Part shown: piece after piece, positions 1-13,288 of the stretch
How positions within the stretch are numbered: position 1 is the first letter of the stretch
How the letters are laid out: the number at the start of each line of letters is the position of its first letter
Assembly: GCA_905250115.1 (NCBI GenBank)
Contig: CAJNOI010000030.1
Coordinates: forward strand, 233,451-297,450
Source: Adineta steineri
Taxonomy: Eukaryota > Rotifera > Eurotatoria > Adinetida > Adinetidae
Reading direction: 5' to 3'
Length of the DNA stretch: 64,000 nucleotides
Notes under the pieces: generated by a model
What the model saw: only the letters and a program-made list of their open reading frames with translations
Database searches by the model: none
Told to the model about the DNA's origin: nothing
Translations under genes and position numbers: made by a program

Positions 1-298
1 AAAACCTAAGAAAACACATTTTATTCATAATAAAATAATGAAGTTCGATTTAATTTACCGGCATTATTTCACATCTAGTGATATAAGAAAACATCAACGT
101 TGAAATTGTTCATTTGAGTTATTTAATCACAATGATATCGACTTATAAATAAAACAAATAATAAGCAAAATAATTCACATAGATAAATAGGCATTCGATC
201 GCTACTGATGTCAGTTATGTTATAGATATTCATGCATAGAAAAGAAATTCAATCTAAACTATTGTTGACAAATACTTAACAAGTTTATTTTGTTGTAG
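1..298. other. Upstream intron or intergenic sequence
   Basis: AT-rich sequence with no coding exon that I can support. It ends in a pyrimidine-rich acceptor (tgttgtag, AG at 297-298) directly before the first LamG exon, so it is most likely an intron of that gene. Confidence 0.5.
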
Positions 299-3200
299 CT
301 CCAATTAATCCACCAGCTGTTATTCAGTGGTTATTCGATGGCGATTTTAACGATGTATATGGTACTTATAATGGATCTTTAGTCAATAACAGTAATGTTA
401 TATGGATGTCACCAGGCTATGCTGGATATGGAAGTGCCGTTTGCTTTTTATCTACCAATTATCTACTCATCAATCATTATCTTAATTTCAATTCAATTAG
501 CTTTACGATTTCTGCTTGGGTATGGATTCCAGCAAATCTATCGTTGAATGGAAATTTCTTTGTATTATTTGTTCATTGCAACGTAACTACTCAAGATACG
601 TGTCTGCACGTTGGAATAAATGGTGGCAGAGTCTTTTTAGGTTTCTTCAGTGATGATTTAACAGGAGGTACTCCACTGACATCCAACCAATGGTATCATG
701 TTACCTACGTCTACGATCGATCATCACTTAGACAGACTGTTTATTTGAATGGAATTCATGATGGAAGTCGAGTAACTTCTGGTCCTTATAAAGGTACTGC
801 AAGCGTACTGACTGTTGGAGCCATTCCATCATTCGATGAGCGATTTATTACTAGTAATGGTTTCATTGATAAATTGACATTTGTACCACGTGTTAAAACA
901 ACTGCTGAGCTTCTTGATGAAGCCACTCTTGTTGCTTATTATCCATTCGATAATTCGTATACTGATCTCGGACCCAATCGGATCATTAATAGTAGTAGTG
1001 TCTCGACCATGTTTGACTCGTCTGGTCGATTTAACCAATCTTTATTGATCATTTCAACAAATTCATCTTACTTTCAAACAACAGGTTTCTATTATCTTGG
1101 TCAAACGAATTATCCATATTCATTCTCTTTATGGATTTATCCATTCGTCAATGATGGTACTATTCTTCAGGTAAAATTCATCTAAATATAATCATCATCA
1201 CCAATCTATCTTGATTAATTAGGTCAGTTCTTCGAATGGTTGGTGTGTACCAATGATTGGCTTTGATATTTCTGGTCGTCTAACAATCCAGACAATGGGC
1301 ACTAATGGCATTTATGCTGCTTCATTAACTTCTGAAACACTACCATTAAATGAATGGACTCATGTGATTATGACTTATTCAACTATCAATGGTATTCAAC
1401 TGTTTATTAATGGAACATTCATTGCTGGTAATAATAGTGTTACAAGCTACTCGACTAGTGGTCAAATAAGTACAGTTACTATTGGAACTTGTCTTTCTCC
1501 AGATACATGTGCTGTTAATACAACAACAATTGTTCCATCACAATTTCAAGGAAAGATTGATGAATTAAAAATCTTTGCTCGTGAATTATCATTAAGTGAT
1601 ATTGGTCAGCTAGCTCAAGGTCAGTATCTTTAATTGAGACATTAATAAAAAATAAGATCGTTTGCTCAAATCGTACGAGAGATAACCCATTTTTTTCGGT
1701 AAAGTAACTTTTGATTCATTCTGACAGGTAAAAATAATAATGTAAGCAGGGAAAATATTTTATTTTACTGTTTTCAGTTTTTGAATAAGATCATTGGTAA
1801 ATATGACTTTTTTTGAGAATCGAATACTCTGTATTATTGTAAGCTATCATTGTGCAATTCCCACTGAGTGTATGAAAAAGATGAACATGAATAGAGTATA
1901 TCATCGTTTGTAATACTTATTATTTGCAAGAAATATATATTGAACTTTTAAAAAGACACTTTTTTCTTCTGGAAAAATTCGCAGTAAATTAGAGGCTTAA
2001 TATATAAACTAATGTTAATATTATGAATTATTGTTTAGCAACAAGCTTATATTCATCTGGTCCATCCAGTTTCTGGAAATTTGATAACAACGCCTTAGAT
2101 AGTATATCAAATCTCAATGGAGTAGGTGTCAATTCACCTGGTTATGTAACATCTGGAATTACTGGTAGCGGATATGCTTTAAATCTCATTAAAAACAATA
2201 CTCAATACGTAACAATAGCAGCCAATCAAATATTCGCTAATACTAGTTTTACAGTGGAAATGTGGATTTATCCTACTTCATTAAACGATATTTTTTATGG
2301 ACTCTTCTCTCAACATGAAGCCCCGGGAAAAGATCGTCTATTACATTTGATACTTCGTTATCAACGTCTTTACATGGGTTTTTTTAGTGATGATCTTACG
2401 AGTGGAACTGCAGTGTCAACAACGTTCACTTGGTATCATGTTGCTTTCGTCTACGACTATCGATCACGAACACAAATCGTATACTTGAATGGATATCAAG
2501 ATGGTCTTCGTACTCCGGCTGGACCATATTTAGGAAACTTAGGCGCAATAAATATTGGAACATTTTTTGATTCTGCTAATATAACTCAACCTTTCAGTGG
2601 GTAAGAAAAACTGATTAAGCGAAAGCATTGAGGTTGAGTAGTGTTACCCATTCTCTATCAATTAATTCCTTAAGCTTAAGAACTTGAAAAGAAACAGACA
2701 TTATCATTTGATTTTTAGTCAATATATTACTCTTATACTTTTAGTTACATTGATCAAGTTTCACTGACCAAGCGAGCTAAAAGTGCTAGCGAAATACTTG
2801 ATGATGCTACTTTGACTACATGGCATTCATTTGATAGTATACCATTACAGGACTCTGGTCCACTTGAACTCATTGTAACAACTAATAATGTTACTTTAGC
2901 AACTGGAAAGGTGAATCAAGCATTAAATTTCAACTCAAATTCATCTTATTATCAGGTATGTCGTTGATTTTATTTAACTTTTCATCATTATTAGTCTAAA
3001 CAAAAACTTGAATATATCGAAGTTAATTGAGTGTACACACTAAGACACACCGTTTGACTAATTAATAAATATTTAAAATTCAGTTGACCCATTGATTTCG
3101 TCTAACTGAATATCCGATCAGCGCTCATGAGAAGACTTTATATAAAAATAACTATAAAATCATCGAATCTATAATATTTATTTAGATACAAAGTTTTGTT

Positions 3201-3674
3201 CTTCTTGGAATCTCGAACTATGCATATTCCATTACTTTGTGGGTTAAACGAACATCAACAGGTGGTGGAACTCTTATTCATCTTTCATCACAAACAGATG
3301 GACTAGGATGGTGTGTTACTCTTTTAGGATTTCGTTCTACTGGTGCAATAGCAGCCACCAATTGGGATTATTATGGTAAGGAAGTGGTAGGTCCAGTTAT
3401 ACCCATCAACGTCTGGACGCATGTTGCTAGTACCTTCTCAACCATAAATGGACTTCGATTTTATATAAATGGAATATATAGTGGTACTACAGATGTTATG
3501 TCATATAGTACTGCACAACAAGCAGTTATTTTAACATTGGGAAATCCAATGGCGGGTGGCTCCTGCAATTCATCGTCAATTGCTACGGGTGTTTATTTTG
3601 GTTCTCTCGATGAATTTCGTATTTATTCTCGAGAACTGAGTGCTACGGACGTTCATGCACTTGCTAATCCTTAA
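299..3674 (+). CDS. Multi-LamG (concanavalin A-like lectin fold) protein, 5' partial
   Basis: Five exons join in frame: 299-1170, 1223-1619, 2039-2600, 2745-2955, 3186-3674 (about 842 residues, TAA end). The first exon starts in phase 1, so the gene begins outside the window. Four Laminin_G_3-type domains form two tandem modules. Each opens with a W-F/L-F-D strand and carries the family phrases FTVEMWIYP, WYHVAFVYD, VYLNG and IDELKIFARELS. Both modules are bounded by phase-1 introns, so they behave as cassettes. Module 2 has an extra 144-nt intron (2601-2744) that module 1 lacks. Such domains bind carbohydrate or protein ligands and usually sit in extracellular proteins; the signal peptide is not visible. 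The exon at 1223 could instead read through to a stop at 1631-1633, giving two separate genes or an alternative isoform. LamG assignment is firm; the ligand is unknown. Confidence 0.8.
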
Positions 3675-4638
3675 AACAAAACTATAAAAAAGATTCTCTG
3701 CTTTCTCTATAATATATATAACACATTTACAGAATACTCAAGTTATATTCAAGCAATATTTCTCATTAAAAAGACTAATTAACAAAACGTTTGCTTTTAC
3801 GCTTTTTATGTTGTGAAAATGCTTTTCTGAAAAATACATTTGAATGCGAGTGTGTGTAACTGAATATTGTATTTATTGTCTAAGATCATTTATTCTTTTT
3901 ATGTTAAGTAACGAATCAAAGTATTAAAATCAACAAAGCGAGTAAATAAATGATAATAATATTACAACTGTTCACTCGATTAGTTATACTTTAATCAAAA
4001 ATTCCACTCCTAATCTCACTTGCAATAAATACACTTATATCATATATTTCAATCGTTGATGAAAATACTGTAACAATTCTACAAACTATGTTTATTTATA
4101 TCTTCTACTTTTTTCCATCATCTGTTCATCAATTCTATTTATATTTAAGTATACTTCAAGCATCTATTCGCATAGATTTCATATAGATATTTTTTTTGAT
4201 GTATAATAAATAGTATCTGCTAAGCACTAAGGTATCTTACTTTCTTTTACTGCAATCTTGAAGGTGTGGGTAATGAAAGAGAAGAATGTTTTTATTTTGT
4301 GTTAAAAACTAAGATGACTTAGAAAAAAGCACTCTTTCTGTATAGATGTATTGCGTTCTGTTGAAATGAATGTGAAATCAACCGAACAAATTAATGTTAA
4401 TACGTAAGTATTTTTTTTCTTTTTCTACTTCGTTTAATATGAGCTATAGAGAACGAGAATAATCGTATATTTATTTCTCTCTTCAAACACATTTTTTTTC
4501 TTTCCTCACATCTTTATATGTATATATGTACATATACATGTAATAAACGAAGTTTCGTCGACGTTATTTCACTTTTTTTCGTATTAACCCATTAATGTTC
4601 TTCCTTTTGCATTCTAGATTAAACGATCTATATCAATT
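3675..4638. other. Intergenic region with probable 5' UTR intron of the antiporter
   Basis: No coding exon is seen. A good donor (GTAAGT at 4404) pairs with a strong polypyrimidine acceptor (attctag, AG 4616-4617) 21 nt before the antiporter ATG. All frames through this splice hit stops before the ATG, so the upstream exon would be untranslated. Alternatively the acceptor receives a spliced leader. Confidence 0.4.
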
Positions 4639-6672
4639 ATGAGTAGCAATACACATTCGTTTAGTTACGTTCAACCTACTATTGTCTCTCTTCTAATATT
4701 ATCCTCATTTATTTATCTTCTCAGTGTTGCTCGTTCTCTAGCACATCATCTATTCTATGCTGGTCTTATTGGTCAGATCCTTGTTGGTATGATTTATGCT
4801 AGACCACTAGCAAATATTTTAAAACCAGAATGGGAACAAACAATACTCGATTTTGGTTATATAGGATTATTATTAGTCGTATTTGAAGGTGGTCTAGAAA
4901 CACGTCTTGATTTCTTAGCTGTCAAAAGTAACTTATTTCTGTCATCTGTCATTGGTATAACTGGAATTATAACACCCATTGGTTTATCAATTATTTTATG
5001 TACATTTGGATTTAAATTTAATTTGTTAGAATCATTTACGATGGGTGCTAGTCTAAGTGCAACAAGTCTTGGTACAACATTTGCTATTCTATCATCACAT
5101 GGCGAATATCAATTAAATAAAAGTCGTATGGGTACAATTCTTGTTGGTGCAGCATTATTAGATGATATATCTGGATTAGTTATTGCAAGTGTTATTGAAA
5201 AACTTGGACATTTAGGTCAACAAAATCTTCCATGGTTAATTTCAAAGCCAATTGTATCATCAATAGCTATGATTGTCATATCTGCCTTGTTAGCACGTTT
5301 ATTACTTGGACGATTATGGATAAAAATAAATTTCCAAAATGCGATTATCAAACGTTATTTAGATCATCTACTTTTATTCTGTTTAATTTCTACATTATCA
5401 GCAACTGTTACAATTGCAGCGTATACGGGTGCATCAACACTTGTTGGTGCATATTGTTGTGGAGCTCTATTACGTTATCTTGATGATTGTCAAAGGAAAC
5501 ATTCAAATGAAACTGAACAGAATGATACAGTATTATTTACACATGTCTTTGAAAAATATATTAAAGTAGTAAAAGAATATATATTTGCACCTTTCTTCTT
5601 TGCATCGATTGGCTTTGCTGTACCCTTTCTCGATTTATGGCATGGACAAGAATTATGGCAAGGTATCTTGTATGCATTATTGATGATTTTTGGCAAAATT
5701 ATCACTGGAGTATGGATTATTATTTGGACATATGTTTCACCTCACTGGAAAAAACCAGTAGCAGTAAATATTGCATCGACAATACCAGTATGTAGTACAA
5801 CTCGTTTTTATCTATATAATAAATTTTTCGAATTGTTGATGCTAAAACTGCGAGTTTGAGTAAATACGAGTAGGCGAATATGAACTAGAGTTCAATATGT
5901 CTATATGCATTTAAAAATTACTCTATAAATCATTCGCACCTGTTCAACCAAGGACGGGTCACATCACCAAAATTCTGAAAAGAACAATAAATTCTTTTGA
6001 TCAATAGTGATATCTCAAAAGATCTACTGGAAATCTCAGAACAGACTTATTTCATCTTTTAACAAATTTTCTATAACTCAGAATCATTATAATATTTTAT
6101 TCTAATATCTACTTTTCTGCTCCTACGTTTTTATAAGACTTAATGACTACTCTTGTGTTTATTTGTAAGTTACTAGTTGGTTTCGAAAGGTAGTTCGTTC
6201 TGTGCTAAGCAGCTTAGTCTGCGTTGATATTTAGAACAAATCTGAATAAGTTTTTGAAAGTATAAATACTCTTAGTTATTTAATTATTTTTGTATCTAAG
6301 ACTGAAATATCAATGATTGAACGACCACCAACACTGCCACTATCTACTTCATCGCCTGTACTCATCACTCATCGAAATATATCTTCTGATGTTCCTCAAA
6401 ACAATACAACTGAAACAATTGCACCATCAGTAACAGTAAAAAAATCAAGAAGTGTTTATCCTGCTTTACTTGTTGGTTTAAGTATGGTATCGCGTGGTGA
6501 AATCGGTTTTCTCATTGCAAATATTGGTGTCTCAACAAGTATTTTATCAGCAAAAGCATTTATTGTTACAATTTGGGCTATACTATTAAATACAATTCTG
6601 GGCCCGATTGCTGTCGGATTGACAATCAAAATATTAGGATCAAAATTAAGCGATGGATTATGGATTGACTGA
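4639..6672 (+). CDS. CPA2-type monovalent cation/H+ antiporter
   Basis: Two exons (4639-5787 and 6301-6672, phase-0 intron of 513 nt) encode about 506 residues. The protein is almost entirely transmembrane helices of the Na_H_Exchanger fold (PF00999). Exon 1 holds the inverted-repeat core, including the paired aspartates in ALLDDISGLV (about residues 174-183), which in this family bind the cation and proton. Exon 2 supplies a hydrophilic loop and the last helices (VGLSMVSRGEIGFLIANIG). It resembles KefB/fungal-type exchangers more than NHE1. Likely role: electroneutral K+ or Na+ for H+ exchange in a membrane. If the donor at 5788 were not used, translation would stop at 5859 and lose the final helices, so the spliced model is preferred. 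Family is firm; ion selectivity is unknown. Confidence 0.8.
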
Positions 6673-6701
6673 ATAATAAGATTATTTCAGTGTAGAAACG
6701 A

Positions 6702-6922
6702 TATATAGGACTAAAAGTTCGATATTTTTGTAAATGTTTTTATATCTTGAGGGTGGATGNNNNNNNNNNNNNNNNNNNNNNNNNNNNNNNNNNNNNNNNN
6801 NNNNNNNNNNNNNNNNNNNNNNNNNNNNNNNNNNNNNNNNNNNNNNNNNNNNNNNNNNNCAAGGTATATAGGACTAAAAACTCGGTATTTTTGTAAATGT
6901 TTTTACATCTTGAGGGTGAATT
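6702..6922. repeat. Local duplication flanking a 100-N gap
   Basis: The roughly 58 bases before the gap (6702-6759) recur after it (6865-6922) with only a few changes: both read tatataggactaaaa, then tttttgtaaatgttttta, then atcttgaggg. The N run is 6760-6859, exactly 100, the usual placeholder length. This is either a true tandem repeat that broke assembly or two haplotype copies left side by side. Confidence 0.75.
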
Positions 6923-6975
6923 TGAACCAACAAAAAAAAATATGTACTCTCATACTCACATTCATTCTCAAGATG
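6907..6975. repeat. GT-rich palindrome copy, 6.9 kb
   Basis: Left arm catcttgagggtgaatttg pairs with right arm cattcattctcaagatg around a short A-rich loop. Confidence 0.6.
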
Positions 6976-7202
6976 TCTCATTGGGTTTTCATTAAAACAT
7001 CTTGAAGATAGGCATGAATGAGGTTGTGAGCGAGTAGATGATAGTCTTATTACTATAAATATTCCTTTGTTTTTAGCCTTTTTTGTGAGAGAGACATCAT
7101 TTATCAAATTGAACTGATGCAAGCAAACAGTATAATCATCATCAGAGATGCCCATGGTAGCACAGCAGTGGCATGTTTGCAGTAAAGTCATCGTGGAGCG
7201 AC

Positions 7203-7247
7203 GCGGGTGTGGGTGTGTTTTCTTTAACCACACACACACCCTCAAGA
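7203..7247. repeat. GT-rich palindrome copy, 7.2 kb
   Basis: Arm gggtgtgggtgtg faces cacacacaccctcaag. Confidence 0.6.
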
Positions 7248-8218
7248 ATATCTGTTGTTAATGTTAATAAAGATTTATTTATATTTAAATTTGTTAATGA
7301 TGATGACATAGCACGTATATAAATTTTTTCTGCTATATGATTTATATGTTGTATGTGATTGAATACGAAATTTTAATGATAGATATATATATCAAAGATG
7401 ACAATGCTTTCTTTTCCTCACTATATCAGGAACTTATCTTCACCATCGCTATTGCTCAAATATGAGTGCATTGCCGACTGAACAAAAACGTTTGAATTCG
7501 GTGCATATCTAATTATGTTTGATGCTTTTTTGTAGCAGATATGAAAATAATTAATGCACTTTGAAGTAGAAATATTGATCGATGAGTTTTTCATATTGAA
7601 TATACTCTCTCTAATTAGAGACAAGTTTTTGAAAACTCTGTTTAAGTTGAGTACATTTTGCGTACACTATCGCCCTCTATATCCCGTATGAGAAGTTGGC
7701 TTGTCTAACTTGATATTTATTTAAGCCATTCGGTTCGTTCGCTATTATTGTCGATTGATTGTATTCGAAATAATATATTCTGTCACTTAAAGGCAGAGAA
7801 GGATAAAAAATACAATCATCTCTTTATTTTTTTACGTCAAATGGACAATAATTTTTTATTGCTGTTTTTTCTCAGGTGTGAAGTATTTATATAGAGATTC
7901 GTCATGAATTTTCTTTATTTCGGTTTATTAAAGAATATTTAACGTATATGTTTTTTTCTGTTAATCAGAATCATTGAAATTCTCCGCAGTTGCAAAGGAA
8001 AATACATGATTTCATGTAAAGCTATAAGTTCTAGTTATTCGTCTCAATGTCTTTGTTTCTATTTTTTTTTTCGATAGATTTAGACAAATTTAAACTAAGT
8101 TTTAATATATTGTTATACTGATAAAAATTCTTAAAAATTCAAAAGAAATAATAGTTGTTGTTATTTGCTCTATACATGTAGCTTAAATGAATCATTTAGT
8201 ATACTAGAAAGTGTGAAT

Positions 8219-8260
8219 GTAGGTGGGTATAATGAGAATGTATCAATCTCATACCCTGAA
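8219..8260. repeat. GT-rich palindrome copy, 8.2 kb (degenerate)
   Basis: gtaggtgggtataatgag faces ctcataccctga. Weaker than other copies. Confidence 0.4.
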
Positions 8261-8578
8261 AATACAGTACGAAAATTTAAGAGAAGAATAAGCGCATGAC
8301 TTGTTAATTTACATCTAAATCAGGTTGGTTATCACACTTAAATATCAACTAACTAATCACGTACTTATTTCTGTCTTAAATTTGTGTAATGTGTTTTTGG
8401 CCTTAGATAATAGAAGTTTCGTCTAATTGCATTTGTACTGTAACATCTGCTAATTAAAATACTTGCTTTGGAAAACAACGATTTCTTAAATGTTTCGAAG
8501 TAAACAATTTCCTCATTTGATTAATATGGGTTGCATTTTTTATTACCTCTATGTCTTTTTAGAGATTCTCTGAAAAAA

Positions 8579-10230
8579 ATGGTTGATTGTAAAAAAATAC
8601 GTCATGTTTTTGCTATTATTGTCACCTATTTGTGTACTGTTGCATGGATAGCTAAAGCTTGGGCCGAGTTTTACAAAATAACTAGATATGTCACCCGTCA
8701 GTGTCAAGTCAATTCTGCCGATATCGAGTGGCATGACAAGATATACCGTGGCATGTGGCATGCCATTTTGCTAGATGAAGATAAAAGACGCTATGTTTTA
8801 GTGAGAGAAGATTTATCAAAACATCTCAATAAACAAGAATGGAAGAAATCACAAAAATATCAGGTATATTCTTACTCATCTTCTTATAAAATACATAGGG
8901 CGCTACAAAAGTTTTTTTCGCATGGTCTTGTAGAAGCGGTAATTTGAGGATATCTATTCTATTGTGATGCCTAAACATATTTAGAATTATGTGAAAAATT
9001 TCAGACTTCCATATATTACTCATATTTGTAATCTTTTTATTTCTTTTGGATCATCCTCACGTTATTCTTGATATGAGTTTTCAACTCTCACGTAAATAAT
9101 TTCGCATTATGATTTTATATGATTGGAAAAATTAGCTTAACACACAGTCTTCAATTGGTTTAATGAATTACAGCGAAACAATGTAAATGTTAAAGATGCT
9201 GCCAGTTCAGGTCGCGCTTGAACATTTGTCAACGAACAATAATTGGCAATGATTCTCATTCAACATACCAACAAATACAGAACATCTTGTGCATTAGTGC
9301 CACAACAATCAATTCAATTATTCATGATCATTTAAAGCAACGCAAAATTTGCGCTTGGTAGGTGTCATATCAGTTAACTGATTGCCAAAAATAGTAGTGC
9401 ATTCAATTCCGTCGTGTATTTGACATTATAACTAGTGATGAATCTTCGTTCTATTATTATGATCGAGAAGCAAAAGAGTAGTCAAAAGTTTGAATGTCAA
9501 AAATTGATCCATGTCCAACCAAACTTCATCGCAATAAAAGTTCTGGCAAAAGAATGGTGGCTATTCTCTTTATGAAATCTAGTTTAATCAAGTCGATACC
9601 GTTAGAAGTTAGTGTAACGCCAAATACAAGCTGGTATGTGAACATCCTCCATGTTCTCTACATCATAGTTCTTGCGACTTCTGCTTATTCTCAAAACTCA
9701 ATCACATAGAATTGTCTGCGACGACAACGACAACGAAATATTAGCTGTCTTAGAACAAGTTATTAACAGCTTCGTAAAAAAAGATTCTAATAACTACTTC
9801 AAAGACTAGTTTGATCGCATGCGCGAGTATATCGATATTGAAAGACAATACTTCAAAAAAATACACTAGAATCAGCCTTTTAGTATTTGTTATATGAGCT
9901 GATAAAAAAACGTTTGTAGTGCCCTATGTTTTAATTAAATCATTCTATGAAATTTATGATGATTATATCTAGATCAATCAAACGTACATATGTTACGGTC
10001 CTCCTTCTAATCAAAGATCAGATGACATCTGGGTTTGGGATTGGCATTGGACCAAACCATCCAAGTTTCTATTTTGGTTTTATGCATTCGGTGCAATGGT
10101 ATTTATTTTTTTCGGTACGCTATTTTTGAGAGAAGCAGTACCTTGGATAATACCCTGCAAAACTAATCGAGAAGAACAACATCAACAGGAACTGCAGACA
10201 CCAATAAGGAATGACGAGCAACAAATGTGA
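8579..10230 (+). CDS. Two-TM membrane protein of unknown function
   Basis: Exons 8579-8863 and 9973-10230 join in phase 0 to give about 180 residues. A hydrophobic helix lies near the N-terminus (HVFAIIVTYLCTVAWIAKAW, about residues 8-27). A loop of about 85 residues follows, with two cysteines, many charged residues and an NQT glycosylation site. A second helix (FLFWFYAFGAMVFIFFGTLF) precedes a Q/E-rich tail of about 30 residues. This TM-loop-TM plan puts the loop outside and both ends inside. I do not recognise the family. The start at 8579 is chosen because it opens the frame just after an acceptor-like tctttttag (AG 8561-8562). The 1.1-kb intron, long for this window, is filled by a degenerate mariner element. 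The splice reading is inferred. Confidence 0.6.
8893..9929 (+). mobile_element. Decayed mariner-family transposon inside an intron
   Basis: Imperfect terminal inverted repeats are visible: left acatagggcgctacaaaagt and right acgtttgtagtgccctatgt, in opposite orientation. Inside, frame-disrupted traces of mariner transposase remain: a GRASTFVNEQ-like stretch near 9210, a DESSFYYYD phrase near 9437 corresponding to the conserved TGDESW catalytic block, and a tail-like stretch near 9770. Multiple stops and shifts make it non-functional. At about 1.04 kb it is shorter than a complete mariner of about 1.3 kb. It lies wholly between the two coding exons of the surrounding gene. Confidence 0.75.
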
Positions 10231-10777
10231 ATATGAGTGACGAACAAACATAATAAGCACACTTGCATATCACATTCTCAAGATCGTCGATGAGGGACGT
10301 TTGTTTTATACATTTTTTTGTTGTAAAATGCATTTATTTATTCATATTACTATATCTATTACTATCATGTGTGCGTTATTTTAATAAATAGAATTAATGT
10401 ATTCTCAAGACAATAGTACATTATTTCAGAGCGGTCTAATCCCAACTACAATGCGCATTGGCTCTAACTGTTTTGATTGGAAGTGAGGGGTAGGTGGGTG
10501 CGGGTGTCTCTTCCTTATCGGCACCCACACCTAACATCTGCAGAAAACAACATTTGAAGTTTATCCCTCATTTTAACTTTCACAGTACTTTGACAAATTA
10601 ATACATCCGTATTTTTATTTATGGCTCGAATTGTTCAGTCACACTCACTCCTCAGATGTCTCTAGTTATGGTTCTGTAAGATATAAATTTCGAAAAAACA
10701 ACTAATAACTTCTAATTTCAATGTAAAAAAAAGGATAGTTTGTTCAATTTTATTAATTAAAAATAAAAGATTTTATT
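10231..10777. other. Intergenic region between convergent genes
   Basis: Holds the 3' flanks of the two-TM gene and the cathepsin-like gene plus one palindrome copy. No further gene seen. Confidence 0.5.
10485..10535. repeat. GT-rich palindrome copy, 10.5 kb
   Basis: Arm gaggggtaggtgggtgcggg faces gcacccacacctaac. One of the most GC-rich copies. Confidence 0.55.
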
Positions 10778-12007
<1,230 letters not shown>

Positions 12008-12403
12008 TTTGTTTTATTTTAACTAAATTTTGTAACGTCAATCTTGTTTTTAATACACAAATTTTCTTTTGTCATGTCGTATAAGAATGATAATGCATTT
12101 AGATAACGAATAATTTTACTTTTATAAAAACCTATGTCATTTCTTATCTCTTTTTCGTTTCTGCATTAAAATATAAACCAGTTTTCTAAATATACACATT
12201 CTTCGTCATATTATATTGTCTCATAGATCTGTTGTTGTTATGGAAAAAGACCAAAAAATGAGAAAAGCAAAAGGAAGACCTAATAACATTCTACACAAGA
12301 TGTTATATTTGATGATGTCACTCTTATACTCATTTCACAAACATATCGAACTAATCATGAGTAAATTATATTAATAAATATATTGGGAATCAAATATCCA
12401 TAT

Positions 12404-12460
12404 ATTGAGGGTATGGGCGTTGGTGTAAATCTAATAATTAACACACAATCATACCCACAT
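12404..12460. repeat. GT-rich palindrome copy, 12.4 kb
   Basis: ttgagggtatgggcgttgg faces atcatacccacat. Confidence 0.55.
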
Positions 12461-12575
12461 CGCGAAGATATTCTGAAATTGAAGACTTACAATAAAATAC
12501 TATAATAAAAGAAATCGACGATAATGATCATAATAATAAATAGATTCTTTTTTTTTAGAATTTAATTATATTTAT

Positions 12576-12622
12576 CATGTGGATGTGAACTAATGTAATT
12601 ATCGTCACCCACAACCTCAAGA
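12576..12622. repeat. GT-rich palindrome copy, 12.6 kb
   Basis: catgtggatgtgaac faces gtcacccacaacctcaag. Confidence 0.5.
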
Positions 12623-13288
12623 AAATATTTGTCTTGACGAACAAAAGATTAGTTGTTATCAGTCGAAATAAAATGAATTATATCGATAGAATCGTTAACA
12701 GAAAATAATTTAGTTTGTTTGAAGTGATATATAGCCTATGATGATTTAGATGTGTTAGAGAAATATGTTTATTTTGTCTATTTCTTGGTTTCATTGTTTA
12801 ACGTGTTCATTAAACATGCTCTTTATTTAATTACAAAATTGTCGACTAATTTTTGCAGATCCATTACTTCCGCGCGCGTGACATAAAAAAATTGTCCTGC
12901 AAGTATTTATTTATTTGTGATGTTTCAAAGTAATTTAAAAACTTTTTTTAATTTCAGCGTTGCTTGCATCTCAGTGCTGCCAACATATAGAAAGATAGCA
13001 CTCAAGCATAAAAACATCTTCACATCTAATGCATTTATTGTCAGTAACAATTTCCATCAGTTTGAAAACAGAAGTGGAAGAAGTTCGATTAAAAAATAAA
13101 AGAAAACTTTTAACATCCTTGTTAATGTGGGTGTTCAATGATAATGGATAGTTTCAATTCTAATATATTTTAAGTGTATCAATCATAGACAAAAAAAAGA
13201 ACACGTCACGTTCATTAATGTACTAATTCATTTCACTGCGCATTTAAGAAAAATTACCCATTAGTTTGACGATATTTAGTTGACAACA

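Larger units (their letters stand above)
6923..8578. other. Intergenic region
   Basis: AT-rich, no coding exon recognised. It contains three members of the window's short palindrome family (listed separately). An acceptor-like tctttttag ends at 8562, just before the next gene's start codon. Confidence 0.5.
12008..13288. other. Intergenic region between divergent genes
   Basis: No convincing coding exon. Holds two palindrome copies. It contains the 5' flanks of the cathepsin-like and FG-GAP genes, so promoters for both should lie here, but no defined element is recognised. Confidence 0.5.

Noticed and set aside
9494-9709. 71-codon frame within the intron of the two-TM gene
   Set aside because: It is part of the decayed mariner transposase in a shifted frame, not a gene.
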